Shown: in pieces, positions 34,701 through 39,670 of the stretch
Layout of the letters: each line of letters begins with the position of its first letter
How positions within the stretch are numbered: the stretch's first letter is position 1
Source of the DNA: Streblospio benedicti
Lineage: Eukaryota; Annelida; Polychaeta; Spionida; Spionidae
Assembly: GCA_019095985.1 (NCBI GenBank)
Contig: CM032660.1
Span: 53,486,279 to 53,550,278, forward strand
Direction: 5' to 3'
DNA: 64,000 bases
Translations under genes and position numbers: made by a program
Notes under the pieces: generated by a model
What the model saw: only the letters and a program-made list of their open reading frames with translations
Told to the model about the DNA's origin: nothing
Databases searched by the model: none

Positions 34701-37389
34701 GAGGTCTGTAGTACTGGTAAGTGTAAGGGGAATAAGACTTACACGTATATTTTTCCCGTATAATATATATTTTACTTTAAAATCAAGGGTAAAATTCCAT
34801 GCTGTCTTATTTATTAAACAGGAGGTGATGTGAAATTTACATAATCGGATGATTTTCGCAAGATGTACCATGCATTTCTGATGGCAGACGTCATATTTAA
34901 CATTGGGGAGATAGGAGTCCTCTTGTAAACGTACACAGTGTAGTTAAATCTGATGAAAATCATTCGGTTTACTGTTCTGTTAATTAGGTATGTAGTATAT
35001 GGAATCATTATTTTCTTTGTGCATATTTGTCTACTGCTTAATAATCCAAAAACTAAAATGTACATAAATATATTAATTTTATTTTAAATTTCGAAACAAT
35101 AGCTTCCTGTTCACAAATGAATAAATAAATAAATAAATATTACAATATTACATATTTTAATGTACTGAATGTAATATTTATTTATTTATTTATTTATTCA
35201 TTTGTGATCAGGAAGCTATTGCTTCGAAATTTAAATCAAAATTAATATATTCATGTACATTTTAGTCTTTTGGATTATTAAGCAGTAGACAAATATATAC
35301 ATGTACAAAGAAAATAATCATTCGGTTTACATTTCTCACCTTCACATATTTTGATGATTTTAAAGCCTATTACGGCTGGGTACTTCAATAGCTCTAACAT
35401 CTCTAGTGCACAGTTCAGATTAATAATGATTTTGAAAAATACGCAAAACACATCATATTGTTTCTATAAAAGCATGATTGGTCGGCCACTGAGCTTAACA
35501 AAAGTCTGAGCTCCGTGGCTTTCGTACCTTGAACGGGACCTCCGTGAGCACCTCGTCCGAGGCGTGCTGCAGATACTCCAGCCGCTCCCAGATGAACCAG
35601 ATGTCATGGCAGACGAGGCGCCACAGCAACTCAAACATCTGTAACACAAACATCTGTCACTCTGAGTATCAGATGTCAAGCATATTGACCTCTGAAATGT
35701 TTCGTCTAAGAGTGGATTAACATAATTTATGTGACCTGTTTAAATACTGCAACCTGATTGGTTGAACCCGCCACACCCATCTGATACTTAGCTGTGATTG
35801 GTAACTTGACCTCATTTATATTCATCACCAGCCTGTGATGATTATAGATTAACAGCCTGTGATTGGTCAGAATTTTTCATGAGAATAGTTATGTGTAAGA
35901 GGTCTCTTCAAAACAGCGAGTCTCAAACATGATCTACGTCAGCAGTTTTCAAACCAATAGACACTGTTAGATAGCTTGACCAGATGATCATGACTTGAGG
36001 ACTCCCCAGTTATATCTTTCAGAATTGAATACAAGCAGGGTTTTTTTTCAAATTCACGTATACATGAACTATCCAGATTGGCTTGCTATCACTTGCTGCA
36101 GAAACCAGAAGCTGTGTTTTGACTGTGGTAAACGACTCACGTGATTGGCGCTCCTCATGGCAAACATGCGCGAGTCGACGAACGTGTCACGAGGAACCAC
36201 TTGGCTGCAAAAAACGCAATATTATTATTTTCAGTTTTCACACGTTTGTTATGGTATCGAACAGTTTCAACAACTTAGCTTTACAGTGATATTCTTTCAA
36301 TAGCCCTCATGAGTTGCGATAAAAAAGACAATGTTTCAGTGAATGAATACAGGAAAGGCAAATGAACAACTTACGCTTTCTTCAGCTCATCCAAAACCCA
36401 CTCGACACGCGTCATTTTCTGCTGCTGGCTCAGACTGGAAGTAAAGAAAAAGTAGAAAGTAACATTTTCTTCCTGATGAAACATGGCAAAACTAAGAGAT
36501 AGCAACAAATTTTAGAATGGACAAACCTAGTCCATTTGGGGCTTGACACTAACATTGTTACTCATTTCCCTGCACAGCACATAACTTCTGATACGTGCTC
36601 CCTGACCTGACATAGTTACATGGGCATTATAGTCTCAACCAAATATTTTATGTTTTGGAAGCAGCATAACATTCATAGAAAAATAGAGTCACCTCGGTAT
36701 CATCTCTACTACAAATATCATTAAAATAACACTTACTATTTGTCTCCTTTTATTACATTATAACTTGATCTCTTCCTGCTTAACTTTGAAATGACTATTA
36801 TAAAACCCACAATAACATAGTATATAGATTAAACAAAATATAATACAAGGATTATGAAAAGACTAATACGTAAACACTACAACCTCTATTTACACTTTGC
36901 AAATTTGCATTAACAGCCACTAACTCACAGGATTAGCCACCCTTTCGCTCATATTGACTAGTAAAAACTTGTGGAGGATGAGTAAGAAGTTTTAGCAACT
37001 CGTCCTAGTGACTCGTCCTTTTGACGAGTAAAAATTAGGGTCCATTTGGCATACAAATATAGAGCGTTGTGCAAAGAGGTTGAGTACATTTTCTGCAGGA
37101 CGAGTAGATATTTAAGGCTTACTCGTCCTGCTGACGAGTAGCACTTTTCTACCTAACCCTGACCCTGTTAACTTTAACGAGTAAATCTCAGTGAGACGAT
37201 GTGATCGTCCACTCACTTGTCGAAGTCGTCGATCTTCTGGATCTCGCGGCCGGTCATGCTGAGCAGCAGGACCTTCATGTTGGTGCCGGTCAGCAGGTCC
37301 ATAACCACGTTGTTCATCAGGTGCTCGTACGGCTTGAGGCGTAGGTTCACCCAGGCTGTGAAGCCCCGGATCTTGGTCTTCAACGACAT
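4593..37389 (-). CDS. CH-domain / ankyrin-repeat protein, whole gene (28 exons)
   Basis: Spliced gene of about 1,050 residues. Exon junction phases agree from exon 1 through exon 23 and again from exon 26 to 28. Residues about 1-125 resemble a calponin-homology (CH) fold (RGFTAWVNLRLKP start). Residues about 205-318 form a clearer second CH domain ending in DSEDLCEADNESVCAYF. A helical, domain-free middle follows to about 510. Residues about 513-967 are ankyrin repeats with PLHIACKCGHYDVV- and LLENGADID-type motifs, and the end is a basic, proline-rich tail (RRQTGMLTF). CH domains commonly bind actin and ankyrin arrays bind proteins, so a cytoskeletal adaptor is a reasonable inference only. 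The start ATG at 37387-37389 has an in-frame TGA eight codons upstream. Exon 24 has a frame break and the exon 25-26 junction lacks an AG acceptor in the expected phase. I do not recognise an orthologue by name. Confidence 0.85.
5248..5328 (-). CDS. CH-ankyrin exon 27
   Basis: Encodes QFDLIMDYEDWIECGYFSEE and IRARLK. The acceptor TTGTAG before GTCAG keeps the frame; using the CAG five bases downstream would hit TGA. Phase 1 enters and leaves. Confidence 0.85.
5387..5580 (-). CDS. CH-ankyrin exon 26 (ankyrin)
   Basis: Encodes TLHFILRHPGMTDVLELLLA, YGAEIDATNADGATPLFFAC and QCNNQSAASVLIDAGANVRI: two clear ankyrin repeats. Joining to exon 25 in phase 2 as GGNS-TLHF requires the exon to start at 5580, where the preceding minus-strand dinucleotide is AC, not AG. 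The nearest CAG lies 14 bases upstream and would shift the frame. The donor after CAGG is GTGCAC, phase 1. Confidence 0.8.
6200..7025. repeat. Tandem duplication, two ~400-bp units
   Basis: Bases 6200-6607 and 6608-7025 align in direct orientation, sharing gagcattaacttgtttgatt, ggatgtggttagaatgaaat, gcagaaccctgg and agctcaaaagtaatgaat. The units have diverged by substitutions and small indels, so the duplication is not recent. There is no coding signal. Confidence 0.85.
7857..8116. mobile_element. MITE-like element, family A copy 1
   Basis: The ends are TACAGTGGAA inward on both sides. The body consists of repeated cctctgtacagagaccacc-like words plus agtcccaagccttcat. Two more copies are seen at about 10711 and 14463. 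The internal tandem words make several meaningless open frames on both strands. Confidence 0.7.
8508..9996 (+). CDS. Secreted cysteine-rich protein, nested intronless gene
   Basis: About 495 residues on the opposite strand, inside the intron between ankyrin exons 25 and 26. The start in caaATGG is a good initiation context and gives a signal peptide MAIFVTMIILSLCVFHVGC. The body holds many cysteines and possible N-glycosylation sites (NTT, NIS, NWT, NMS), as expected of an extracellular protein. No intron is needed, but the frame changes once between about 8725 and 8806: LKLCKDKR in one frame continues as YPRVEKHITKGYQDVVEK in another. That may be an assembly indel, a pseudogene lesion or less likely a real frameshift. 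I do not recognise the family. Lack of introns in an intron-rich region suggests a retrocopy or a lineage-specific gene. Confidence 0.65.
10278..10283 (+). promoter_or_regulatory. Polyadenylation signal AATAAA
   Basis: A canonical AATAAA about 280 bases after the stop of the nested secreted gene, in an A/T-rich 3' region on the same strand. It supports this being a transcribed unit. Confidence 0.5.
10711..10894. mobile_element. MITE-like element, family A copy 2 (degenerate)
   Basis: Shares tagaaccttcaatcgagaac, acctctattataaga and cagtcccaaggcttcataaa with the copies at 7857 and 14463. The ends are decayed. Confidence 0.6.
10895..12155. other. Intron of the CH-ankyrin gene, nothing recognised
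   Basis: AT-rich intronic sequence between ankyrin exons 26 and 25. The short open frames here show no domain or splice support. Confidence 0.5.
12160..12572. repeat. Repeat, copy 2 of the ~400-bp pair
   Basis: Aligns with 335-740 in direct orientation. It directly follows (on the minus strand) the intron start of exon 25, so the repeat and the exon edge were probably duplicated together about 11.7 kb away. Confidence 0.75.
12573..13035 (-). other. Insertion with open frame of unknown origin
   Basis: Absent from the paired copy at 335-1395. The minus strand is open for about 90 codons (NRVDAMQKFLHQLSSVHNRL, then LLKLIKKYNTLSAPLPV and so on) and an adjacent frame reads CFYYLQKLVTIFSYDRQREE. 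The composition looks protein-like, as in a decayed transposon, but no family is recognised. Confidence 0.4.
13068..13189 (-). CDS. CH-ankyrin exon 25 (ankyrin)
   Basis: Encodes MSEKTLILGCHGFRDHRADA, then VKFILDHGANPNPDYPGGNS. The I-L-D-H-G-A-N-P-N motif is an ankyrin loop. The acceptor is CTGAACAG and the donor GTGAGT, leaving phase 2. Only this frame of the overlapping open frames looks ankyrin-like. Confidence 0.8.
13495..13756. repeat. (TG)n microsatellite
   Basis: A long TG dinucleotide tract with a pure core of roughly 75 bases (13625-13700) and interrupted flanks. It lies immediately beside exon 24 of the ankyrin gene and produces spurious Cys/Val and Thr/His open frames. Confidence 0.95.
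13772..13850 (-). CDS. CH-ankyrin exon 24 (frame break inside)
   Basis: After a TTTTCAG acceptor the sequence in the entering phase gives LLER and then a stop. One base over, the frame gives LTRGGRELDLLMQRVLSSNS. ANDYLNAATW + LLER is what an ankyrin helix should be, so the exon is probably real and one G may be missing in the assembly, or the allele is damaged. The lower edge is uncertain: GTCAGT gives 13772, a weaker GTGCTG gives 13794. It ends beside the TG microsatellite. Confidence 0.5.
13990..14470. repeat. Tandem pair: dispersed repeat plus copy of exon 23 edge
   Basis: Two units (about 13990-14240 and 14265-14470) each carry a cgtcctgctgac / agagctttgtgcaaagg element, also found at 36995-37180. 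It is followed by tgaggtagtcattggcgatgg, a copy of the 3' end of exon 23. On the minus strand both copies read AIAND(Y/C)L, as in the real exon. Confidence 0.7.
14463..14621. mobile_element. MITE-like element, family A copy 3
   Basis: Runs from tacagtaccacctctaatt to gaggttctactgta, with cctctataataagaccac and ggtcccaaaccttcataaag inside. The inverted ends TACAGTA are short. It lies just downstream of exon 23. Confidence 0.7.
14645..14820 (-). CDS. CH-ankyrin exon 23 (ankyrin)
   Basis: Encodes GLLPVHCAAMQGRVDVVELL, LAADADGL and later SLVHLAIANDYLNAAT, very GC-rich. The donor is taken as GTACAG after ACGTG, leaving phase 2 so that the next exon continues the ankyrin helix as WLLE. The acceptor side carries a ~32-bp tandem array. 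Confidence 0.85.
14819..14985. repeat. ~32-bp minisatellite on the acceptor of exon 23
   Basis: Five units of cctaaaacaggcccaaagtc followed by agcaaaaaccgg. On the minus strand each ends in a pyrimidine tract and TTTCAGG or TTTTAGG, copying the splice acceptor. The outermost unit also carries CTGCTGCCGG, the first bases of exon 23. Confidence 0.85.
15040..15446. repeat. Dispersed repeat B, whole copy
   Basis: A ~400-bp sequence (gataaaattgaaaaa, aagatcaccaaaatcc, tacccattttaaacgcattt, aatatcgatcgc) that recurs at 59470-60910, split there by an insertion. It is flanked here by 65-bp direct repeats (14972-15037 and 15490-15553) that each start with the copied exon 23 edge. Confidence 0.75.
15663..15821 (-). 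CDS. CH-ankyrin exon 22 (ankyrin)
   Basis: Encodes LLLDAGIKVSVSDLEGNTPL, then HVKCYGETGRPSETAAVAML and LERGAKLTTRNSR. L-E-G-N-T-P-L-H-V is a canonical ankyrin turn. Phase 0 on both sides; the donor is GTAGGT. Confidence 0.9.
15895..15925 (-). repeat. Copy of exon 22 acceptor edge
   Basis: The minus strand reads CCTTGTCTGTCAG then CTGCTGCCGG, resembling the exon 22 acceptor CAG plus CTGCTGCTGG. A second relative lies at 16705-16730. The match is short and leucine codons in ankyrin exons are repetitive, so chance is possible. Confidence 0.4.
16612..16690. repeat. Tandem repeat, two 39-bp units
   Basis: cacaaatgcaaagttcac plus aatgggaatgatgattgt occurs twice in a row, next to a copy of the exon 22 acceptor edge. 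Confidence 0.8.
17056..17165. repeat. Dispersed repeat C (second copy 19014-19122)
   Basis: Shares attgatctnnggaatnccca, taagggatggaata and gagctgctntgattggc with 19014-19122 in the same orientation. A weaker relative lies near 35990-36085. Confidence 0.6.
17395..17554. repeat. 62-bp duplication of the exon 21 donor
   Basis: gacgtacccgcatggtgtgg and following bases occur at 17431 and 17493, 62 bases apart. On the minus strand each has ACCCACACCATGCGG followed by GTACGT, so two equivalent donors exist. Using the distal one would add 62 bases and shift the frame. Shorter gtgcgtcggtgc words extend the array. Confidence 0.85.
17500..17653 (-). CDS. CH-ankyrin exon 21 (ankyrin)
   Basis: Encodes CINGSTLLHTAAYFGAHAVM, then RDLVKLGVDINLLDYKGSSA. 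The repeat signature G-S-T-L-L-H-T-A-A is clear. The donor GTACGT is duplicated 62 bp downstream. Leaves phase 0. Confidence 0.9.
17880..17965. mobile_element. SINE 3' fragment
   Basis: gagtgattagcattgtgcgc followed by tgaatgtgctgccga matches the 3' part of the tRNA-derived SINE at 20950-21165. Confidence 0.65.
18617..18737 (-). CDS. CH-ankyrin exon 20
   Basis: Encodes DAYKHYSSVVPQIIDGDTEL and LASLVQQHADGSRPLNNLRS. The acceptor TTCTAG plus the first exon bases (ACGCGTACA) are the unit of a tandem array filling the upstream intron. Leaves phase 2. Confidence 0.85.
18722..18975. repeat. ~24-bp minisatellite on the acceptor of exon 20
   Basis: Units of gtaatgtacgcgtctagaac a/t follow one another: three near-perfect, then at least four degenerate. 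On the minus strand each has TTCTAG (the exon 20 acceptor) and ACGCGTACA (its first exon bases), so each unit spans the junction. Confidence 0.9.
19139..19238 (-). CDS. CH-ankyrin exon 19 (ankyrin)
   Basis: Encodes LLVEWGCDIHHRGPRNQTAF and ETVKNDDFRDFLI, an ankyrin repeat end plus a degenerate repeat. Leaves phase 1. Confidence 0.9.
19391..19480. repeat. Tandem copies of the exon 18 donor
   Basis: acttacgtgtgcgacc, cttacgtgcgcgacc and actaacgtgtgcgacc lie about 30-40 bases apart. On the minus strand these are three versions of GTCGC(A/G)CAC followed by GTAAGT, GTAAGT and GTTAGT. The intervening gacctctgtgacctctg words are also repeated. Confidence 0.85.
19467..19577 (-). CDS. CH-ankyrin exon 18 (ankyrin)
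   Basis: Encodes DVVLHLLENGADIDLKNAYR and QTPLFSALEGLHREVAH. It completes one repeat and starts the next. Its donor (GTAAGT) is repeated twice more downstream, and its acceptor side is followed by a different ~35-bp repeat. Confidence 0.9.
19592..19682. repeat. ~35-bp tandem repeat beside exon 18 acceptor
   Basis: Three units of gtcacgtgacagtaaaccca plus tgtgtcatac begin about 14 bases inside the intron from the exon 18 acceptor. Confidence 0.85.
19742..19979. mobile_element. MITE with ~54-bp terminal inverted repeats
   Basis: Left end atgctgcgttcgtgtgcttt and cgagcttcccatatgg; right end ccatatgggaagctcg and aagcacatgaatgcagcat. About 240 bp in total with no coding capacity. Confidence 0.85.
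20209..20355 (-). CDS. CH-ankyrin exon 17 (first ankyrin repeat)
   Basis: Encodes VFIKAIRDNEIECVRRMVAF and, later, TGNSPLHIACKCGHY. The T-G-N-S-P-L-H-I-A sequence starts the recognisable ankyrin array. Phase 0 on both sides; the donor is GTGAGT. Confidence 0.9.
20731..20826 (-). CDS. CH-ankyrin exon 16
   Basis: Encodes FFFEAMSRNKQMKPGSQFLY and QVFPNTMSTWQK, just before the ankyrin array. Phase 0 on both sides. Confidence 0.85.
20950..21165 (+). mobile_element. tRNA-derived SINE
   Basis: Begins with an A-box-like tggccgagggggatagggag and a B-box-like ggtttgattcc, then a tRNA-unrelated body shared with 39388-39670. It is more diverged than that copy. It lies in the intron between ankyrin exons 16 and 15. 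Confidence 0.75.
21243..21319 (-). CDS. CH-ankyrin exon 15
   Basis: Encodes EAIRKLLRLPLLQAVEVEPD and KYPRFE. Enters phase 1 and leaves phase 0 at a GTCAGT donor. Confidence 0.85.
21330..24400. other. Intron, no gene seen
   Basis: About 3 kb between ankyrin exons 15 and 14. It is AT-rich with only short open frames. I see no exon, RNA gene or clear transposon in it. Confidence 0.5.
24412..24538 (-). CDS. CH-ankyrin exon 14
   Basis: Encodes SLTNGTGFYKATDKEPLSET, then RRLVMRDKNTGKFIDNFTAK and DK. No domain is recognised. Leaves phase 1. Confidence 0.85.
24715..25040. mobile_element. MITE-like element with near-perfect hairpin
   Basis: tgtcgtgtcaatcgttaaat plus tgagcatgctgatg (24721-24754) is mirrored by 24756-24789 with very few mismatches. 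The following body and the end gttattggcgataatttatg ... gatagaatgtt match the element at 745-1135. Confidence 0.7.
25088..25192 (-). CDS. CH-ankyrin exon 13
   Basis: Encodes VHEDVRKKIVERFDVINVPR and NISINDMCLSSVINL. Its acceptor side touches a 21-bp tandem repeat that starts a few bases into the intron. Phase 0 on both sides. Confidence 0.85.
25196..25272. repeat. 21-bp tandem repeat beside exon 13 acceptor
   Basis: Three and a half units of aggtcaaaggtcaccagcag start within a few bases of the exon 13 acceptor, inside the pyrimidine tract as read on the minus strand. Confidence 0.85.
25784..25863 (-). CDS. CH-ankyrin exon 12
   Basis: Encodes LERLEKRFDMDFCFKWVDHV and NDCSRE. It belongs to the helical middle region. 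Enters phase 1 and leaves phase 0 at a GTAGGA donor. Confidence 0.85.
25932..26038. repeat. Inverted repeat, 33-bp arms
   Basis: taaatatacagtttaatagt plus ttgaaccaatgga is mirrored by tccattggttcaaagtatta plus aactgtatattta across a ~41-base loop. Probably a small foldback element. Confidence 0.8.
26402..26908. mobile_element. Foldback / MITE with ~130-bp inverted ends
   Basis: Outer arms share aataattgattttgtgataa and ctgtctta. Inner arms share gccatctggcactctgagta and tcagatgtc. A partial second copy in opposite orientation lies at 35657-35925. The total is about 500 bp, non-coding. Confidence 0.8.
26959..27055 (-). CDS. CH-ankyrin exon 11
   Basis: Encodes ERLRRARRETEGDLETAPGD followed by AQLIQDLRHIDA. 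The segment is charged and helical, with no family recognised. Leaves phase 1. Confidence 0.85.
27182..27241. repeat. 60-bp almost perfect hairpin
   Basis: Arms of 29 bases (gaaaatccttagtttgtcac and atgaccgcc; mirrored by ggtggtcat and onward) with a 2-base centre and one mismatch. No other copy is seen in the window. Confidence 0.9.
27462..27548. repeat. Single arm of the inverted-repeat element at 29.9-30.2 kb
   Basis: aaaagtatccttttcaaatt and ctagtagttccaaaaa resemble the reverse complement of 30050-30150. It may be an older, one-armed copy. Confidence 0.5.
27845..27934 (-). CDS. CH-ankyrin exon 10 (end of CH2)
   Basis: Encodes ADNESVCAYFCVFFMLAFKY and RQSHAVVKHY. D-x-x-S-V-x-x-Y is the final CH helix (compare D-E-K-S-V-M-T-Y). 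The donor is GTAAGT, phase 0. Confidence 0.9.
28357..28438 (-). CDS. CH-ankyrin exon 9 (CH2)
   Basis: Encodes WAINKILRTIDKMFYIDTPF and DSEDLCE. W-A-I-N-K-I and D-S-E-D-L match the CH-domain segment N-x-x-x-A, L-x-x-E-D-L. Enters phase 2, leaves phase 0. Confidence 0.9.
29046..29290. repeat. Exact 34-bp direct repeats flanking 177 bp
   Basis: The segment beginning cagtaagcattcgttcacag and ending gacgaccgtataccg occurs identically at 29046-29079 and 29257-29290. The 177 bases between are AT-rich and non-coding. Confidence 0.85.
29464..29558 (-). CDS. CH-ankyrin exon 8 (CH2)
   Basis: Encodes SVDDLVDSRVLCAIVNAFVP and NTFTTEVLLNDR. The pattern D-S-x-x-L-C-x-I-x-N-x-F-x-P is the classic core of a CH domain. 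Leaves phase 2 at a GTGCAT donor. Confidence 0.9.
29610..29757. repeat. Long inverted repeat, ~65-bp arms
   Basis: ttctattttctatccttttt and taagaataatatttcgca on the left are mirrored by tgcgaaatattattctta and gggatagaaaataaa on the right, around a ~14-base loop. Confidence 0.85.
29916..30215. mobile_element. Long foldback element, ~140-bp arms
   Basis: The left arm (cttcttttattctttcttct, gctgctctaatg, aaattaaatctatgttggtc) is mirrored on the right (gaccaacatagatttaattt, cattagagcagcag, agaagaaagaataaaaga). The centre is ttccaaaaaactttttttgg. The right arm carries about 35 extra bases. It is probably a non-autonomous DNA transposon. Confidence 0.85.
30387..30419 (-). CDS. CH-ankyrin exon 7 (33-bp microexon)
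   Basis: Encodes HLNEGRKLNCM with clean TTTACAG and GTAAGT sites. Eleven in-frame codons link exon 6 to exon 8, so it could be skipped without a frameshift. Confidence 0.8.
30790..32840. other. Intron, no gene seen
   Basis: AT-rich sequence between ankyrin exons 7 and 6. Short open frames only; nothing recognised. Confidence 0.45.
33155..33292 (-). CDS. CH-ankyrin exon 6
   Basis: Encodes QADYDMSKHDPYPRHDYMKK onward to ECIMEMINTMLQ. The last part starts the second CH domain. Phase 0 on both sides. Confidence 0.85.
33408..33572. mobile_element. MITE, 165 bp with ~25-bp inverted ends
   Basis: ccatatacgaccatccaagc at the left and gcacttggatggtcgtatac at the right are inverted copies. Inside, gctgttacacgagagtg and gctgttacatgagggtg are direct repeats. 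Confidence 0.8.
33674..33781 (-). CDS. CH-ankyrin exon 5 (basic linker)
   Basis: Encodes WIPEPPPVRKKKLKKSASLL and a Gly/Ala/Val-rich stretch ending VEVVKDE. This is a proline-rich and strongly basic linker between the two CH-like domains. Phase 0 on both sides; the donor is GTCAGT. Confidence 0.85.
34210..34470. repeat. Dispersed repeat D (inverted copy at ~43330-43600)
   Basis: gtttgcaatctggggac, cctcgtgacctgcccataac and agtacttatttaacgaag occur in reverse complement at 43330-43600. Non-coding. Confidence 0.65.
34975..35318. mobile_element. Foldback element, ~150-bp arms with flanking direct repeat
   Basis: The left arm (attttctttgtgcatatttg, tctactgcttaataatccaa, caatagcttcctg) is mirrored on the right (caggaagctattg, ttggattattaagcagtaga, acaaagaaaat). 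(ATTT)n runs lie near the centre. The exact 12-mer cattcggtttac flanks both sides (34961-34972 and 35319-35330), a candidate target duplication. Confidence 0.85.
35528..35638 (-). CDS. CH-ankyrin exon 4 (end of CH1)
   Basis: Encodes MFELLWRLVCHDIWFIWERL and then EYLQHASDEVLTEVPFK. The LLWRLVCHDIWF pattern fits the terminal CH helix that precedes the linker. Phase 0 on both sides; the donor is GTACGA. Confidence 0.85.
35655..35925. mobile_element. MITE, second copy of the 26.4-26.9 kb family
   Basis: tcactctgagtatcagatgt, gcaacctgattggttgaacc and ttatgtgtaagaggtctctt match 26544-26815 in reverse orientation. It lies directly next to ankyrin exon 4. Confidence 0.75.
36141..36204 (-). CDS. CH-ankyrin exon 3
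   Basis: Encodes AQVVPRDTFVDSRMFAMRSA and NH, again CH-like. The acceptor is TTGCAG and the donor GTGAGT. Leaves phase 0. Confidence 0.85.
36375..36434 (-). CDS. CH-ankyrin exon 2
   Basis: Encodes NLSQQQKMTRVEWVLDELKK, amphipathic helix of the first CH-like domain. The acceptor follows a T-rich tract and the donor is GTAAGT. Phase 2 enters and leaves, matching exons 1 and 3. Confidence 0.85.
36995..37180. repeat. Dispersed repeat E (also at 13990-14405, twice)
   Basis: tgactcgtccttttgacgag, atagagcgttgtgcaaagag and actcgtcctgctgacgagta give a repeat built of ACTCGTC/GACGAGT words. It lies next to the exon 1 donor. Confidence 0.7.
37217..37389 (-). CDS. CH-ankyrin exon 1 (start codon, CH1)
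   Basis: Begins MSLKTKIRGFTAWVNLRL, the first helix pattern of a calponin-homology domain, and continues through NVVMDLLTGTNMKVLLL to DFD. The ATG is the first after an in-frame TGA, which supports this start. The donor GTGAGT leaves phase 2. Confidence 0.85.
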
Positions 37390-39387
37390 CGTGAACTCTT
37401 CTTCCGTGGATCAGCGATTACATGATCTTGTTGGTCTGTTGTAAAAATACATAGACAGACGCACCTAGATCATTGCATACCCACTTTTCTGTGCATTTTA
37501 ATGTTTAAAAAATCAAACAATCGTAGCAAAGCTATTAATGAACCCAAAATGTGTTTGATGAGTCAAAATAAAGCTGCTTACTTATATTTTCGTATGTTAA
37601 ACACAATTTTTTGATTCATTAGAATTAGATGATCTATGGTGCATTTTGGTATGGGATTATCTATGCACACCCATCCTGTAGATGGCGATAATATGCGATT
37701 TGAACATTTATTTACATTAGGTCTTCCTAGAAATTTTCTTTTTACACTTCGGCACTAATAAAACAATCTTGTTAATGGTAGTGTTATTATTTGGCATTTG
37801 TTTGAAGCCTATCTTATTCATATAACCCGCGAAGTGGGTGTATACATGAGGCCCCTGTGACCGGATCTAATTGATTTACTGCTGATTTTTATTGAAATGT
37901 ATTTCCATGGTGTATACCAAGGTGCCACTCGTATCAAAAATGCACTACAATGTAGCGGTCTCCGCACTTGTTGAAGAAATATAGCCTCATAAAAATGAAC
38001 ATTATCTGCCAATAAATAAATTTGAAATGGGGGAAGTGAAGGGATGAAATCATGAATTAAGGGATGGGACGTTACTAAAGTACATGTCCGATATTGCTTA
38101 TTTCATGGTACGTTTGGCTAGTTACTATCTTAATAAAACGTGTCAACAGCAGAGCTCACGTGTATTATTTTCAAACCAAATATTTAAACAATTGATACAA
38201 ATATAAAGGATATAATATTGGCGACAGAGGGAAAAAAAAGGAGTAGAGTGCAAAGTGATAAATTTGGAATACGTGCGGCTTTCATTGCAGTTCAATTAAA
38301 GTTATAGATTGAACATTTTGATGCATGGCAGAGCAAGAAGCAGTCAGAGAACATTCTAGACCATTCTACTAGATCTAGCACGTGTGTCAAGATGTCAATG
38401 CCGACTCATGAAGCATTTGATCCTGCATTTGACAATCCTGCTGGTTACTAGGGTCATAGAAATACAGAAGTGTGGTTTTAGCTATATAGTAATTATGCCC
38501 ACCTCTTCTCTTAATAATTATATGGGTTCATCGTATTTTGTCAAAATGGTCTACAGCACAATTCGATAGATTGTTACTTAATTGTTTTGTTTTGTTTGTA
38601 CATTGTTCATAGACCCATTCAGTGATCTACACTAGTTGCCCACACACAGTATGTGTCTACACCATCAGCTATTACTGACTACTTTTGGCCACATGGATAA
38701 GAGCTGTCCATTTGAAATGATGTCATTTTTTAGCTTTTGATTGGGAATTTGGTTTCTAGGCTAAAATCGTACATTATCATTAAGTATCTTTCACAATATT
38801 CAATTGAAAACAACAGTAGATACATGGATGAAGAAATAGTAATACACGAATGAACAAATCATTCAACAGCATTTAAGAAAAAATGGTAATTTTCAAAATA
38901 ATTGGCACTAACTTGTCAATTGTCAGCCATTTGTAAACAGTAGACTGAGCATGCGCATTGGGTTGTTTCTAAGCTGATTTGCTGTCTGCGTTATGATCTG
39001 TTTGCTTTGTGAAATTGACTGACTGTCCAGTGGTAATTTGATCTTCATCCTTTTCTTGCGGTGAGCATGTAAGTAAGTCTCTACATGTCTCTGGGTGTAA
39101 ATGCCTCTGTGCCGTGATCACAAATTGCTTCCTCATATCATATTGTACATTATACATGTATATTAAAGTACATAATGTATGAAAAATTATATTGGAATCT
39201 AACACATATATACACACTATGTTAATTACAGTATTCTCTACTATGTATGACTTTATTTATTTACACTGTTTGATTATAAATCCAATCATTATTTGTTAAC
39301 TAGTCAGTAGAACAGTTGTTATACTATTGTATACTCTTTAAATGAATCAAAATCATTGTATATATAACTATTGATTGCATAATATGT
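37390..39387. other. Upstream of CH-ankyrin gene, nothing recognised
   Basis: AT-rich sequence that should contain the 5' untranslated region and promoter of the CH-ankyrin gene. I see no reliable TATA or initiator element and no coding signal. Confidence 0.45.
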
Positions 39388-39670
39388 GCTTCCGTGGCCG
39401 AGTGGATAGGGAGTTGGACTCGTTGCCAGAAGGTCGTGGGTTCGATTCACGATCGGGTCTGATGGTGGGTGTTGGGCAAACCTACCTCTAACAGGTTGCA
39501 CACTGTTCCGTGGTACCTACACGTTCAATACATACAGGTCAGGCAAGTGAACGCTAATGTGAGTGATTAGCACGTCAGCGCTACGGTAGCGATGTGCTGT
39601 ATGCTCTGTCGCTAGAACACGATAACCGTGGATTGCGACGATAAATAACCACATTTTACATTTTACATTT
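39388..39670 (+). mobile_element. tRNA-derived SINE
   Basis: gcttccgtggccgagtggat holds an A-box and ggttcgattcac a B-box, spaced as in a tRNA gene. The 3' acceptor arm does not pair and no tRNA-like end follows. A SINE body (gggtgttgggcaaacctacc and on) leads to a (attttac)n tail. Copies are at 20950 and, in part, 17880. Confidence 0.8.

Noticed and set aside
39388-39460. tRNA gene with A and B boxes
   Set aside because: The acceptor stem does not close, and the sequence continues into a body shared with another dispersed copy and an (attttac) tail, so it is a tRNA-derived SINE.
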